Position numbers and translations under genes: made by a program
The notes under the pieces: generated by a model
What the model saw: the letters and a program-made list of their open reading frames with translations, nothing else
Told to the model about the DNA's origin: nothing
The model's database searches: none
Assembly: GCF_024124545.1 (NCBI RefSeq)
Contig: NZ_JAMXSF010000017.1
Location: 1-64,000 of the forward strand
DNA: 64,000 bases
From: Pseudoalteromonas sp. XMcav2-N
GTDB lineage: Bacteria > Pseudomonadota > Gammaproteobacteria > Enterobacterales > Alteromonadaceae
Direction: 5' to 3'
Shown: positions 52,087 to 62,400 of the stretch, piece after piece
Layout of the letters: each line of letters begins with the position of its first letter
Position numbering within the stretch: the first letter of the stretch is position 1

Positions 52087-52298
52087 TGGTCTGCATTACC
52101 TGAATGTCCGGCTCAATGCATCTTCACCGGATATGACCAAGCAATTACACACCTTATTTGCTTACCTTAAAACGCGGACATTTATCCTGTGTTCTGTAAG
52201 GTATGCACCCTATCATAGTAAGGTTTGTGCTGTTTCAAAGACTGAAAATCACCCTACCCATGGATCCGGGCCAGCGTGTTTGGGTGAGCCTATTTTAT

Positions 52299-52571
52299 AT
52301 GGACAAAAACATGATAGATATATTGTTTGATATCATTGGTATGACGGGCACTTTCCTGGTGGTTGGTGCGTTCTTTTTGCTGCAATTGGACAAAGTGCGT
52401 CCCGATGGCATAAAGTACAACATGATGAACCTAAGTGGTGCCATTTTGCTGCTTATCAGTCTTTGCTATAACTTCAACTTAGCAAGTTTTGTGATCGAAT
52501 TATTCTGGATTGCAGCGTCTTTAATCGGTCTGTACAAGTACTTTAAAAAACGCAGGCTTGCAGTCGCCTAA
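52299..52571 (+). CDS. Small membrane protein of the CBU_0592 type
   Basis: A 90-residue protein with three hydrophobic segments (IGMTGTFLVVGAFFLLQL, MMNLSGAILLLISLCYNFN, FVIELFWIAASLIGLYKYF) and a basic tail. The pattern NLSGAILLLISL...FVIExFW fits the CBU_0592 family of unknown function. The frame opens at 52203; ATG 52299 or 52311 gives a normal N-terminus, and I chose 52299 because GGTGAG lies upstream. Confidence 0.7.
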   Translation: MDKNMIDILFDIIGMTGTFLVVGAFFLLQLDKVRPDGIKYNMMNLSGAILLLISLCYNFNLASFVIELFWIAASLIGLYKYFKKRRLAVA

Positions 52572-52845
52572 AGTCAGGTTAGGGGCAGTGCATTTGGGTA
52601 TGTGCTGCTTCTTACCCTTCGTGAAAATAAGCTACTCTAATATTTGTTAAGTATGCAATAAAATTTCATATTTAACTATCCTTCCTCGCGCTTTTTTACT
52701 AACCTTGCTTCAATAACCCTCTAAAAAATCACAAAAAACTTGCGAACTGTCCCTGTCTGCGTAATATTAAAATTGAGATACAAAGTCACTGTTTGATTTT
52801 TGTGTTACGTGGCAACTGTTTATGTGTGAATACGTCGTTGAGCGA

Positions 52846-54843
52846 ATGAGTATGAAAAAGAACCTGTTACCTTTGAGTATAGCTTTGCTCAGTTTTTCAC
52901 TTTGTGCTCGCGAGGAAGCTCTATTTGAGCTGACGTTTGAGGAGTTGATGGATGTAACCGTTGAGCTAGCCAGTAAAACCTCCGAAACGGCACAGTCAGT
53001 GCCTTCCAGTGTTACGTTATTTTCCCGGCAGCAAATTTCCCTGCTCGGCATTCGCAACGTTTATGAGTTGATGAACTTTGTTCCAGGTTTCCAGTCCACC
53101 CGGGGTGACTGGGTGGGGAGTGTGCCGAAAGAGCATGCCAGGGGCGTGTTTCTGGACAACGGCAACATCCTGATTATGTTAAACGGCCAACGTCTGAATG
53201 ATGCCTCCTTTGGTAAAGCATCAGTGTACGCGCCATTTATACCAGTAGAAGTCGTTGACAAAGTCGAGTTCATTCGCGGTCCCGGCTCGGCACTTTATGG
53301 CAGTAATGCTTTCTTAGGTGTGATGAACATAGTGACGCGCCAGTCAGATCGGCAGGTACAAATTGGTATTGGTTTGCACCAGAGCAAACAAGCTTCGCTA
53401 AGCTATAGCGAAGGGAATGATACCGGGCACGCTTTTTATGCCAATGTGAGTGCTTATGAAACGGCCGGCGAAACCTATGATATTCAGCAGGCACGTGACC
53501 CTCAGTCAAATGTGTTTGTAGAGCTTGGCGGAAAGTGGGGAGCGTTCAGTGCATCACTTCATCTGAACAGAACAAGGTTGGATGAGTTTATTAATCTGGC
53601 AAGTTACAGTCAGGAAAATTTTCATACAAGTCGTAATATAGGCGCAAAACTCTCTCATCAGACTGTGTTAACAGGCACCTTAGAAAGTGACCTGACACTG
53701 AGCTTTATTCAACATGATATTGATAGTGCAGGCCTTATTGCCACAGCTGAAGAGTTAGGCTTGCAACAGGATTTCTTTAATGGGCCTAAATGGCAGTCTG
53801 AAGACCTAACTCTAAACTGGGATTTGGCCTACCAACATAATAAAGATTTGATGGTGCATTGGGGACTTGAATATTCATTGGAAGAGCAATCTGAGGCCGG
53901 TACCTACACGTCACATTATGACCCTGACAGCGGGCAAATTATTCTGGAAGATGACTACTATCTAGGTGGCATTCAGCCTTTGAATGAGTTTGCTGCATTT
54001 GACAGCCTGAAGCAGGACTTTGATTCTTATGCTGCCTATCTGCAACTGAGATACCAAGTGAATGAGCGGCTCACTGTTTTCACTGGTTTACGGTTTGATG
54101 AGTTTATAGATATAGACAATAAGCTATCGCCACGCATCGCTACCATTTACCAGGCTAATCCGCATCATGTACTAAAACTCCAATATGGGGAGTCTTTTCG
54201 CATACCGGTTAGCAATGAATTAAACTCAAACGATGACATTACCCGCGGGAACCCGCAACTCAAGTCTGAAAACATCAAGACCACGGAACTGGTCTGGCAT
54301 ATGGATTATGCGCGTTGGCAAGCGGACTTGGTCTTGTTTGAGAACCAACTGGATGATTTTATCAGCCTTGAACCAGTAGATGCGGTGCAAAGTCGTTTTA
54401 CTTTCAGTAACTCTTACTCTACGACGATGCAGGGGCTAGAAGCCAGTGCATCTTTTGAACTCAGTGAGTCTAGCTGGTTCAAGCTCAACTATACCCAGCA
54501 TTTCGACGACCCATTTAGCGCCAGCTATAAGCGTTTTGGTTCCTGGCAACTGAATCACCAGTTTGGCCGCTTTCAGGTGGGTCTCAATGGTATCTGGCGA
54601 GCCCAGGTTAAAGTCGTCCCAGTCTTAGTTCCTGATGATCCGGACTTTCAGCATTATGAGCAAAAAGCACACTGGTTGATTGGAGGTACGCTTACCTGGC
54701 ATATTGCATCGAATAAACAGCTCAGGCTGAAAGCGCAAAATCTCTTTGATGAAAAGACCAATGCATTCGACCCTCGAGTATTTGATGGGCGTGTACCTCA
54801 GCGCGGGCAGCAGCTGTTGTTGCAATATGCTCACTCATTTTAA
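52846..54843 (+). CDS. TonB-dependent receptor (665 aa)
   Basis: A shorter TonB-dependent receptor, resembling vitamin B12 or siderophore receptors in size. A signal peptide (LLPLSIALLSFSLC) leads to FEELMDVTVELASKTSETAQ and a plug with VPSSVTLFSRQQI, YELMNFVPGFQS, MLNGQRLNDAS and VEFIRGPGSALYGSNAFLGV. The barrel ends QLLLQYAHSF. The N-terminus lacks a canonical TonB box before the plug, as in the group with the LxxLxxLxLexL-type leader. The frame is open from 52822; I chose ATG 52846, which begins just before the signal peptide. No Fur site or transport neighbour was found, so the ligand is unknown. Confidence 0.86.
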   Translation: MSMKKNLLPLSIALLSFSLCAREEALFELTFEELMDVTVELASKTSETAQSVPSSVTLFSRQQISLLGIRNVYELMNFVPGFQSTRGDWVGSVPKEHARGVFLDNGNILIMLNGQRLNDASFGKASVYAPFIPVEVVDKVEFIRGPGSALYGSNAFLGVMNIVTRQSDRQVQIGIGLHQSKQASLSYSEGNDTGHAFYANVSAYETAGETYDIQQARDPQSNVFVELGGKWGAFSASLHLNRTRLDEFINLASYSQENFHTSRNIGAKLSHQTVLTGTLESDLTLSFIQHDIDSAGLIATAEELGLQQDFFNGPKWQSEDLTLNWDLAYQHNKDLMVHWGLEYSLEEQSEAGTYTSHYDPDSGQIILEDDYYLGGIQPLNEFAAFDSLKQDFDSYAAYLQLRYQVNERLTVFTGLRFDEFIDIDNKLSPRIATIYQANPHHVLKLQYGESFRIPVSNELNSNDDITRGNPQLKSENIKTTELVWHMDYARWQADLVLFENQLDDFISLEPVDAVQSRFTFSNSYSTTMQGLEASASFELSESSWFKLNYTQHFDDPFSASYKRFGSWQLNHQFGRFQVGLNGIWRAQVKVVPVLVPDDPDFQHYEQKAHWLIGGTLTWHIASNKQLRLKAQNLFDEKTNAFDPRVFDGRVPQRGQQLLLQYAHSF

Positions 54844-55029
54844 GCCGTCACCGCCAGTTCCACTCATACACATCTAGCTTAATACCCGGGCGATTGAGTG
54901 GATTTAAGATAAGCATCTATCATCCATCGCTAAATATTAATTTTTAAAAGAAAATCTTTATTGGTCTATGCAGCATTCTGGACTGTTCTTATAATAAAGA
55001 CACTCAATTCTCTCTTGTTACAGTTAAAA

Positions 55030-55533
55030 ATGAAACCACTTATCTTTGTGATGTTAGTACTTCTGAGTGCTTGCTCATCTGTCCCTCAGGCGCCTACCAT
55101 AAACAGCGAGTTGCCAAAGGTGACCTACAAGGGCAGAGGCGCAGCTGCCGGACCTATGCTGGCTGGCGCTATGGGACCTGTTGGTATAGCCGTTGGGGTT
55201 GCAATCGACGAGAGCATAGCAAAAGAGATTGGTTCAGCGCTGAAATATTCGCAGGCGCAAGGGGGAATGGAAGTGGCTGATGTCATTACTGAACAATTCC
55301 CCGAAGCTGAATCGGTACAAGTACTTTCTCTGGATTTTAAAGCGCAGCGAGGCAATGATGATTTTGCTTTGGCAACGGTTGGCTTGCTCCTTCGTTCAAA
55401 ACAGGAAACATGGCAATTATGTTTGCAAACTAACCCGGGGGATTTGTCGGCACTAAAGGAAACATCACTTAGCTGGTCTCTTATTGCAGAGTCAATCTTA
55501 GCTAATCGCCTATGTGAGCAAAGTCAGGACTAA
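55030..55533 (+). CDS. Glycine-zipper lipoprotein
   Basis: A 167-residue predicted lipoprotein (lipobox LLSAC). Residues about 35-68 are rich in small residues (GRGAAAGPMLAGAMGPVGIA), a glycine-zipper pattern found in membrane-inserting envelope proteins. The C-terminal half is an ordinary alpha-beta region. Translation from 54961 is possible in frame, but ATG 55030 starts the lipoprotein signal. I do not recognise the family beyond that. Confidence 0.65.
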   Translation: MKPLIFVMLVLLSACSSVPQAPTINSELPKVTYKGRGAAAGPMLAGAMGPVGIAVGVAIDESIAKEIGSALKYSQAQGGMEVADVITEQFPEAESVQVLSLDFKAQRGNDDFALATVGLLLRSKQETWQLCLQTNPGDLSALKETSLSWSLIAESILANRLCEQSQD

Positions 55534-55886
55534 TGTCAATTGTCACCGAAAATGCTGTGTTGTTATAATGTATCAATGGTGATTATTCAAATTTGAAACC
55601 AAAGTTGTAGAATTTAATATTACAAGAACTGTAACACTATCCTTACATGTTCCGTTCGGGTTGGGGCGCTGTATGGTTGGGAATTATGTATAACTAAATG
55701 TAAATAAAGCTAATGTTTGCAGAACACCACCTGTAAACATAAAAACAACCAAAAGTTAATAAAAGTTTATTTTTATGGCTTTCTAACTAGTCTTCATGTT
55801 GCGCACTCGTTAATTGGGTGCTTGGTGTGTGGTTGTAAAACAGCCATCCGCTTAACAAAACAACAAGTAATCATGGAGCAAATTAA
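55534..55886 (+). promoter_or_regulatory. AT-rich promoter region of the M4 peptidase gene
   Basis: A gene-free stretch of 353 bases, strongly AT-rich, with no strong hairpin. It should carry the promoter and control sites of the secreted peptidase gene, whose GTG start is preceded by ATGGAGC. Confidence 0.4.
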
Positions 55887-58076
55887 GTGAAACTATCAAA
55901 AATAGCTTTAGCAACCGTAGCTGGTCTGGTGCTGACTTCGGGCGCGGCAAATGCTGCTCAGAAGCGCTTCCTCAACACACATAATACCATTTCTTCAATG
56001 CTAGAATCTGCCGGGCCGGCGGTTTTGTCTGCACAGCCGGAACAGCTGGTTGGCCTGAGTGCCGACAACACGTTGGTTGAGTTGAAATCATATCCCCATG
56101 CCAGTGGCGCAGTGACCAAACGCTATCAGCAAATGTACAAAGGCCTGCCAGTGATAGGCGATACGGTCAGCCTGACTTATGACAGCGCGGGTGCACTTAA
56201 ACGTGCACATGGCGCTGCTGTGTATGAGATTGCAGCTGATCTGAGCTCAGTCACACCAAAAATGTCAATGCAGATGATGAAAAGTCAGCTAGAGAAGCAA
56301 TTTGCGGTGCAACAAAGTAACAACGAAGTGGCACTGGCTAAGCATAATGAAACCAACCGCCTAGGGATCTGGCTTGATGAACAATCAACCGCCAGGCTTG
56401 TTTATGAAGTGACCTATGTGACTTATGGCAAGTCGCCTTCACGTCCATACAAAATTATTGATGCCAATAGCGGTGAGCTGCTGATGGAGTTTGATAATAT
56501 TCAGCATGCTAACGCGACAGGCCCGGGTGGCAACCAAAAAACGGGTCGTTACCAGTATGGTACAGACTACGGCCACCTTGATGTGTCTCAGTCGGGTAAT
56601 ACCTGCACTATGAATAACGCCAACGTAAAGACCATTAACCTCAATCATGGTAGCAGCGGTTCAACGGCACACAGCTTCACCTGCCCTGAAAACACAGTTA
56701 AAGAAATTAATGGTGCCTATTCACCTTTGAATGATGCACATTACTTTGGCAATGTTGTTTTCAATATGTATAACGACTGGCTGGGTACTGCGCCATTAAC
56801 CTTCCAGCTTAAAATGCGTGTTCATTACGGTAATAACTATGAAAATGCGTTCTGGGACGGCAGTGCCATGACATTTGGTGATGGACTGAATCGTTTCTAC
56901 CCTTTGGTCAGTCTGGATGTGTCTGCGCACGAAGTCAGTCATGGTTTCACCGAGCAAAATTCAGGACTGGTTTATCGCTATAAATCAGGTGGCCTGAATG
57001 AGGCTTTTTCTGACATGGCAGGTGAAGCCGCTGAGTTTTATATGAAAGGCAGCAATGACTGGATGGTTGGAGAGGAAATCTTTAAATCTACCGGTGCACT
57101 GCGCTATATGGACGATCCGACTAAAGACGGTAACTCTATAGGTCATCAGTCAGACTATACCTCCAGTATGGACGTGCACCACAGCTCGGGTGTGTTTAAT
57201 AAGGCGTTTTATACGCTGGCGAACAAAGCAGGCTGGGACACCAAGAAAGCATTCATTGTCATGGCAAAAGCAAATCAGCTTTACTGGACTGCGAGTACTG
57301 ATTGGGACACCGCCGGTAATGGCGTAATGGATGCGGCCTGTGATCTTGGCTACAACCATGATGACGTCAAAGATGCGTTGGCGGTTGTGGGTGTCACTTC
57401 ACAGCTGAGCCCTGGCAGCTCTTGCGGTACAACTGAGCCACCACAGGATGAGCTATTGACCAATGGGGTTGCCCGTACCGGGATCAGTGGCGCATCTAAA
57501 GCTCAAAGCTTCTTCCGTCTGGAAGTGCCTGCTGATGCCACCAATCTTTCCTTTGTTACCGCAGGTGGTTCAGGCGATGCAGATCTGTACGTTAAATTCG
57601 GTAGTCGTCCTTCATTGCAAACATTCGATTGTAAGAGCACGTCATCAAGCAGCAATGAAACCTGTAATATCAGTGCGGTTCAGGCTGGCACTTATTACGT
57701 GATGGTCGAAGCCTGGAATGCAATCTCGGGTGTTTCACTCACGGGCTCCTACACCAGTGGCGGGTCTGGTACGCCGCCGATTGACCGTACCGAGACGAAT
57801 GTCAACGTAGGTTCAGGACAGTGGACGAGATTCACTCAGGATCTGGCGGCTGGCTACTCTAACCTTACTATCACGATCAACGGGGGCAGTGGTGATGCAG
57901 ATTTATATGTGAGATACGGCAGTGAATCGACCTTGTCTACCTATGATTGTCGGCCGTACCGCAATGGCAACACTGAAAGCTGTACCTTTGACAACCCTCA
58001 AGCTGGCACCTGGCACATTGATTTGCGTGGCTACTCAGCTGCGAGTGATGTCACGGTGAATATTAAAGCCAACTAG
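55887..58076 (+). CDS. Secreted M4 metallopeptidase (vibriolysin-like) with two PPC domains
   Basis: A 729-residue secreted zinc endopeptidase. It has a signal peptide (VAGLVLTSGAANA), an FTP/PepSY propeptide to about 205, then the M4 catalytic domain with HEVSHGF (His348, Glu349, His352), third zinc ligand Glu372 (GGLNEAFSDMAGE) and the distal DVHHSSGVFNKAFY region. Two C-terminal PPC domains follow (about 533-620 and 640-729, each with GGSGDADLYV). The PPC domains usually aid secretion or substrate binding and are cut off. The start is a GTG. The next gene encodes an M28 peptidase with the same kind of tail. Confidence 0.93.
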   Translation: MKLSKIALATVAGLVLTSGAANAAQKRFLNTHNTISSMLESAGPAVLSAQPEQLVGLSADNTLVELKSYPHASGAVTKRYQQMYKGLPVIGDTVSLTYDSAGALKRAHGAAVYEIAADLSSVTPKMSMQMMKSQLEKQFAVQQSNNEVALAKHNETNRLGIWLDEQSTARLVYEVTYVTYGKSPSRPYKIIDANSGELLMEFDNIQHANATGPGGNQKTGRYQYGTDYGHLDVSQSGNTCTMNNANVKTINLNHGSSGSTAHSFTCPENTVKEINGAYSPLNDAHYFGNVVFNMYNDWLGTAPLTFQLKMRVHYGNNYENAFWDGSAMTFGDGLNRFYPLVSLDVSAHEVSHGFTEQNSGLVYRYKSGGLNEAFSDMAGEAAEFYMKGSNDWMVGEEIFKSTGALRYMDDPTKDGNSIGHQSDYTSSMDVHHSSGVFNKAFYTLANKAGWDTKKAFIVMAKANQLYWTASTDWDTAGNGVMDAACDLGYNHDDVKDALAVVGVTSQLSPGSSCGTTEPPQDELLTNGVARTGISGASKAQSFFRLEVPADATNLSFVTAGGSGDADLYVKFGSRPSLQTFDCKSTSSSSNETCNISAVQAGTYYVMVEAWNAISGVSLTGSYTSGGSGTPPIDRTETNVNVGSGQWTRFTQDLAAGYSNLTITINGGSGDADLYVRYGSESTLSTYDCRPYRNGNTESCTFDNPQAGTWHIDLRGYSAASDVTVNIKAN

Positions 58077-58086
58077 TCGCAGAAGA

Positions 58087-58110
58087 GGGGAGCATATTGC
58101 TCCCTTTTTT
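58087..58110 (+). terminator. Terminator of the M4 peptidase gene
   Basis: GGGAGCA, loop TAT and TGCTCCC, followed by TTTTTT, lie 12 bases after the stop. It separates the two peptidase genes. Confidence 0.88.
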
Positions 58111-58146
58111 AATGTTCATTTATCTATTTCACAAAGAGGTGTTGCG

Positions 58147-60018
58147 ATGAAAACTCAACGATCCGTTCGTATCCTGAGCCTGGTTGTGGCTGCGAACTTT
58201 ACACTCTTCTCTCAGGGCGCTGCGTTTGCAAATATGCCGTCTGACGCAGAGAACCCCTGGATAACCATAGACACTATGGCAGGCCAGCATTATCAATTAC
58301 AAAACCTGCTGACAGGCAGGCACATCGAAGCAGAAGCCAGTACCGTACCTGGCATTAGTATCGCTCAGATCAATGACATTGAGCACGGCGAGCTGAGTCA
58401 TTTTATGCATGAAAACTATCACCGTTGTGGCGGATTTGTCGCACATGCTTCCAAATATGAAGCCCAGCAGTATCTTGCCGACCTGCAAGGCGCGCTCAAT
58501 AGCCAGCCATTGCAGGCCTACTCGATTGATAATCCGGCGATGGTAAATGCCATGATAGCTGAAGTGAGCACTTCGAGTTTGGACAGCACAGTCACCAATC
58601 TGACCTCGTTTCACAATCGCTATTACACCCAGCAAACGGGCGTCGAGGCTGCGCAATGGATAAAGCAGAACTGGCAGATGATTGCGCAGTCACGCAGCGA
58701 TATTAGTGTTGATTATTATACGCATAGCTGGTCACAGTCATCTGTTGTGGCAACGATTAGTGGTGCTGAAAATGCAAACGAAATTGTGATTATTGGTGGT
58801 CACCTGGACTCTATCAATCAGTCCAGCCCTTCGGCAGGTCGAGCACCGGGCGCCGACGACAATGCATCTGGTATAGCAGTCTTAACTGAGGCACTTAAAG
58901 CGCTTGTCGCTTCTGGTTATAAGCCCCAAAGGACTATTCAAATCATGGGCTTTGCCGCGGAAGAAGTAGGCTTAAGGGGCTCCAAAGCGATTGCACAGGA
59001 CTATAAGTCTCAGGGAAAAAATGTGGTTGGCATGGTGCAGTTTGATATGACCGGAAATAATGGTAGCAGTCAGGACATTGTCATGATGACGGACTATACC
59101 AACAGCGGCCAGAATCAGTTTTTGGCGCAGCTGCTTGACGCATATTTACCAACCTTAAGCTACGGCTACGACCAGTGTGGATATGGATGTTCAGATCATG
59201 CCTCCTGGTTTGCGCAAGGGTTTCCAGCCTCAATGCCATTTGAGTCACGTATGTCAGAGCTAAACCGCAAGATACACACAATCAATGATACGGCTTTTGA
59301 CGCCACCCATGCGAGCAAGTTTGCCAAACTGGCCGTGGCCTATTTGGCTGAAATGGGTAAGAATGCCGGAGATTTACCCCCTCCGGATCCAGGTAAACTA
59401 CAAAATGGTGTGCCAAAAACGGGGATCAGTGGCGCCGCTAAGTCTCAGCACGACTTTTCACTTGAGGTACCAGCTGGCAGCAGTAACCTGGTGTTTAAAA
59501 CTTCAGGTGGTTCCGGCGACGCCGACCTCTACGTGAAATATGGTTCAAAGCCGACACTGCAAAGTTTTGACTGCAAGAGCACAACCTCCAGCAGCAATGA
59601 AACTTGCAGCATGAGTTCGGCTAACGAAGGCACCTATTATGTGATGGTGGAAGCCTGGAACGAAATACAGAATGTCACGCTTGTTGGAGAGTATCAGCAA
59701 GGAGGCGGTACGCCGATACCTATTAATCGTACAGAGCGTAATTTGTCCGTTGGGCAAGGCCAGTGGATCAACTTTACGCAGCAATTGGGCAGTGGATATC
59801 AATCTCTGACTGTGACCTTGTCCGGCGGGGTGGGGGATGGCGATTTGTATGCCAAATTTGGCTCGCAGGTGGGTGACAATAGTTATGACTGTCGACCCTA
59901 CAAAAACGGCAATTCAGAAACCTGTACGTTTGATACGCCAAATACAGGTACCTGGTACATTGGGGTTAGGGGTTATCAAAGTGCCAGCGGCATGACGTTG
60001 TCGATATCGGCACAATAA
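58147..60018 (+). CDS. Secreted M28 aminopeptidase with two PPC domains
   Basis: A 623-residue secreted zinc aminopeptidase similar to the Vibrio and Aeromonas leucine aminopeptidases. It has a signal peptide (VAANFTLFSQGAAFA), a propeptide to about 110 and the M28 core with ligands in IGGHLDSIN, PGADDNASG, FAAEEVGLRG and KIHTINDT. Two PPC domains follow (about 435-520 and 535-623, with GGSGDADLYV and GGVGDGDLYA). It takes residues from peptides released by the M4 endopeptidase, encoded just upstream, so the pair makes a small protein-scavenging unit. The tails of the two enzymes are close homologues. Confidence 0.93.
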   Translation: MKTQRSVRILSLVVAANFTLFSQGAAFANMPSDAENPWITIDTMAGQHYQLQNLLTGRHIEAEASTVPGISIAQINDIEHGELSHFMHENYHRCGGFVAHASKYEAQQYLADLQGALNSQPLQAYSIDNPAMVNAMIAEVSTSSLDSTVTNLTSFHNRYYTQQTGVEAAQWIKQNWQMIAQSRSDISVDYYTHSWSQSSVVATISGAENANEIVIIGGHLDSINQSSPSAGRAPGADDNASGIAVLTEALKALVASGYKPQRTIQIMGFAAEEVGLRGSKAIAQDYKSQGKNVVGMVQFDMTGNNGSSQDIVMMTDYTNSGQNQFLAQLLDAYLPTLSYGYDQCGYGCSDHASWFAQGFPASMPFESRMSELNRKIHTINDTAFDATHASKFAKLAVAYLAEMGKNAGDLPPPDPGKLQNGVPKTGISGAAKSQHDFSLEVPAGSSNLVFKTSGGSGDADLYVKYGSKPTLQSFDCKSTTSSSNETCSMSSANEGTYYVMVEAWNEIQNVTLVGEYQQGGGTPIPINRTERNLSVGQGQWINFTQQLGSGYQSLTVTLSGGVGDGDLYAKFGSQVGDNSYDCRPYKNGNSETCTFDTPNTGTWYIGVRGYQSASGMTLSISAQ

Positions 60019-60096
60019 AGCGATTTTCCATACTCTGTACTTATTTTACTGGCATAATAGACACCGAGTGTTAAATCCAGGTAAAAAATATAAAGA

Positions 60097-61548
60097 ATGG
60101 ATAATTTAAAAAAATCAAAACTCTGGACCGATCGGTTGTGTCTGCTGCTCGGTCCCGCTTTTATGTTGCTGACCTGTTTTACAGCCCCGCCTGAGGGGAT
60201 GAGTGTCGAAGCATGGCGTACAGCCGGACTGGCTGTTTGGCTGGGAATATGGTGGGTGAGTGAAGTGGTACCAATTCCTGCTACTTCTCTGGTACCGCTG
60301 ATCGTAGTGCCGTTGGCGGGTATTAATGACATTAAGTCTGCTTCTGGTTTGTATGCACACCCCCTTATATTCTTGTTTCTGGGTGGATTTTTGATTTCGA
60401 TTGCCATGGAAAGGTGGCAGTTACATAAACGAATCGCACTGCATACTATGTTGCGAAGCGGTAATAACCCCAAAATGCAAATTCTGGCGATGATGTTGGT
60501 GAGTGGCTTTTTATCTATGTGGATCAATAACACAGCCACTACACTTATGATGTTGCCTATTGCACTGTCTGTTATACATGTTTTAAAGGATAATCAGTCT
60601 CAGGACAATAATTATGGTATTGCACTGTTACTGGCCATTGCCTATAGCGCGAGTCTGGGTGGCGTGGGTACTATAATAGGCACGGCACCCAATGCATTGA
60701 TGGTTGCTTACCTGTGGGAAAACTATCAGATTAAGATTGGCTTCGCGCAGTGGATGGTTATGGCGGTACCTTTCACATTTGGAATGATCTTGCTTTGCTG
60801 GTTGTGGTTGACCCGTTTTGCATTCAAAGTTCAAAAGAGCAGCAAGGATACCGATTTGACTCAGATATTCACCAAACAACTCGGTGAACTGGGACGTATG
60901 AGTCTGGCAGAGAAAAACGTGTTATTAGTATTTATCTTTGCGGCCGTGAGCTGGATCACCCGACCTTATCTGGCCAGTTTGACGGGCCTGGATATTACGG
61001 ATACCGGTATTGCGATGGCAGCTGCGTTACTGCTATTTGTATTACCGGCAAAAGGCGGTAGCGATACGCGCCTGATGGACTGGCAGGCGGCGCAACAGGT
61101 CCCCTGGGGAATATTATTGCTATTTGGGGGCGGGTTAACGCTGGCGTCTCAAATCAAAGGCTCCGGGCTGGCGGAATATATTGCCAATATGTTGGCGGGC
61201 GCGAGTGCCATTCCTCTAATCCTTGGTGTGCTGGCGGTGGCTGCTCTGATTACCTTTTTAACCGAACTGACCAGCAATACGGCGACGGCGGCAGGCTTTT
61301 TACCTCTGCTTGGTCCTGTTGCAGAACAAGTTGCTGGTACCCCACTAATTTGGGTGATTCCTGCTGCGATGGCAGCAAGCTGCGCGTTTATGATGCCAGT
61401 GGCAACTCCGCCTAATGCTATTGTGTTTGGCTCAGGGGAAATCAAGATTCGCGACATGATCAAGGCTGGATTTGTTATGAACCTGTTCGCTATTGTGGTC
61501 ATCACAACGCTTACTATGGTGGTAGGCAGCAGAGTATTCGGCTACTAA
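60097..61548 (+). CDS. DASS-family (SLC13) sodium/dicarboxylate symporter
   Basis: A 483-residue transporter with about eleven hydrophobic segments. It has the duplicated DASS pattern, with an NNTATT loop (WINNTATTLMMLP) in the first half and LTSNTATAAGFLPL in the second, and the helix SLGGVGTIIGTAPNAL. It should import C4-dicarboxylates or related anions with sodium. The exact substrate is not visible. It is a single gene ended by a hairpin shared with the convergent Sel1 gene. Confidence 0.9.
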   Translation: MDNLKKSKLWTDRLCLLLGPAFMLLTCFTAPPEGMSVEAWRTAGLAVWLGIWWVSEVVPIPATSLVPLIVVPLAGINDIKSASGLYAHPLIFLFLGGFLISIAMERWQLHKRIALHTMLRSGNNPKMQILAMMLVSGFLSMWINNTATTLMMLPIALSVIHVLKDNQSQDNNYGIALLLAIAYSASLGGVGTIIGTAPNALMVAYLWENYQIKIGFAQWMVMAVPFTFGMILLCWLWLTRFAFKVQKSSKDTDLTQIFTKQLGELGRMSLAEKNVLLVFIFAAVSWITRPYLASLTGLDITDTGIAMAAALLLFVLPAKGGSDTRLMDWQAAQQVPWGILLLFGGGLTLASQIKGSGLAEYIANMLAGASAIPLILGVLAVAALITFLTELTSNTATAAGFLPLLGPVAEQVAGTPLIWVIPAAMAASCAFMMPVATPPNAIVFGSGEIKIRDMIKAGFVMNLFAIVVITTLTMVVGSRVFGY

Positions 61549-61577
61549 GGAATCCCAAAGAACAGAGATCATAAAAG

Positions 61578-61603
61578 ACAAGCCGCTATGGCGGCTTGTT
61601 TTT
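61578..61603. terminator. Terminator between the DASS and Sel1 genes
   Basis: ACAAGCCGC, loop TATG and GCGGCTTGT, followed by TTTTT on the plus strand. Confidence 0.88.
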
Positions 61604-61626
61604 GGGCTTGATTAGATAACGCGCGA

Positions 61627-62358
61627 TTAATCTTCAGTGATCTGCGACCCTGCGATATAGGTTCCAGCCTGAATTTTATGATAAATACTGTCGGCGATTT
61701 CCTGGGCATCTTCTCGTTGTGAGCGAGACATGCTCTTTTCATCAAGTCTGCGACTTGTCGCCGCCGGGCGGTAACCGTTATATTCTGCCAGTGTGTTCCA
61801 AATGTATGAACGTTGTATGTTTTTCTCGCCACCAAGGCCCTGATAGTAAAGCAGGGCAAGATTAAACATCGCCAGGGTATAGTTATTTGCGGCAGCCCGT
61901 TCATACCAGAATTTTGCCTCGTTGTAGTCCTGGGTGACGCCATCCCCATTGGCATGCATGACGCCAAGATTAAACTGTGCCGCGGGCATATTCTTTCTGG
62001 CCGCGGCATTAAACAGATCAACCGCCTTTTGTTTATCAAGTTTAACACCCTGGCCCTGGTCGTACATTACAGCCAGTGAAAACATGGCATCGGCACTGCC
62101 AAGTTTTACAGCTTGTTGCATAAGTTCAGCGGCTTTTCGTGGGTTTCTGGGTACCCCGTATCCGCCTTCATACATTTTAGCTAACTCGTATATGCCAGGC
62201 GCAAACCCCATATCAGCCAGGTATCTGAACTCTTTGAGTGCAACATCAAATTGCCCGGCATTTGCCGCCGCTATGCCTTCCTCCAGCCCTGCCTTCGCAG
62301 CTGGGGCGGCCGCAAGCAAACCCGTAAGGGCCAGTGCGTAAGTAAGTTTATGCCACAT
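61627..62358 (-). CDS. Secreted Sel1-repeat protein
   Basis: A 243-residue exported protein with signal peptide (LALTGLLAAAPAAKA) and four or five Sel1-type repeats, for example ELAKMYEGGYGVPRNPRKAA, SLAVMYDQGQGVKLDKQKAV and NLGVMHANGDGVTQDYNEA. Sel1 repeats form helical scaffolds for protein contacts. The frame reaches 62400, but ATG 62358 with AAGGAGA upstream starts the signal peptide. The partner is unknown. Confidence 0.85.
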   Translation of the reverse strand: MWHKLTYALALTGLLAAAPAAKAGLEEGIAAANAGQFDVALKEFRYLADMGFAPGIYELAKMYEGGYGVPRNPRKAAELMQQAVKLGSADAMFSLAVMYDQGQGVKLDKQKAVDLFNAAARKNMPAAQFNLGVMHANGDGVTQDYNEAKFWYERAAANNYTLAMFNLALLYYQGLGGEKNIQRSYIWNTLAEYNGYRPAATSRRLDEKSMSRSQREDAQEIADSIYHKIQAGTYIAGSQITED

Positions 62359-62400
62359 GTGCGTTCTCCTTAATAACCTATGTTTTAAGTCACCAAACAT

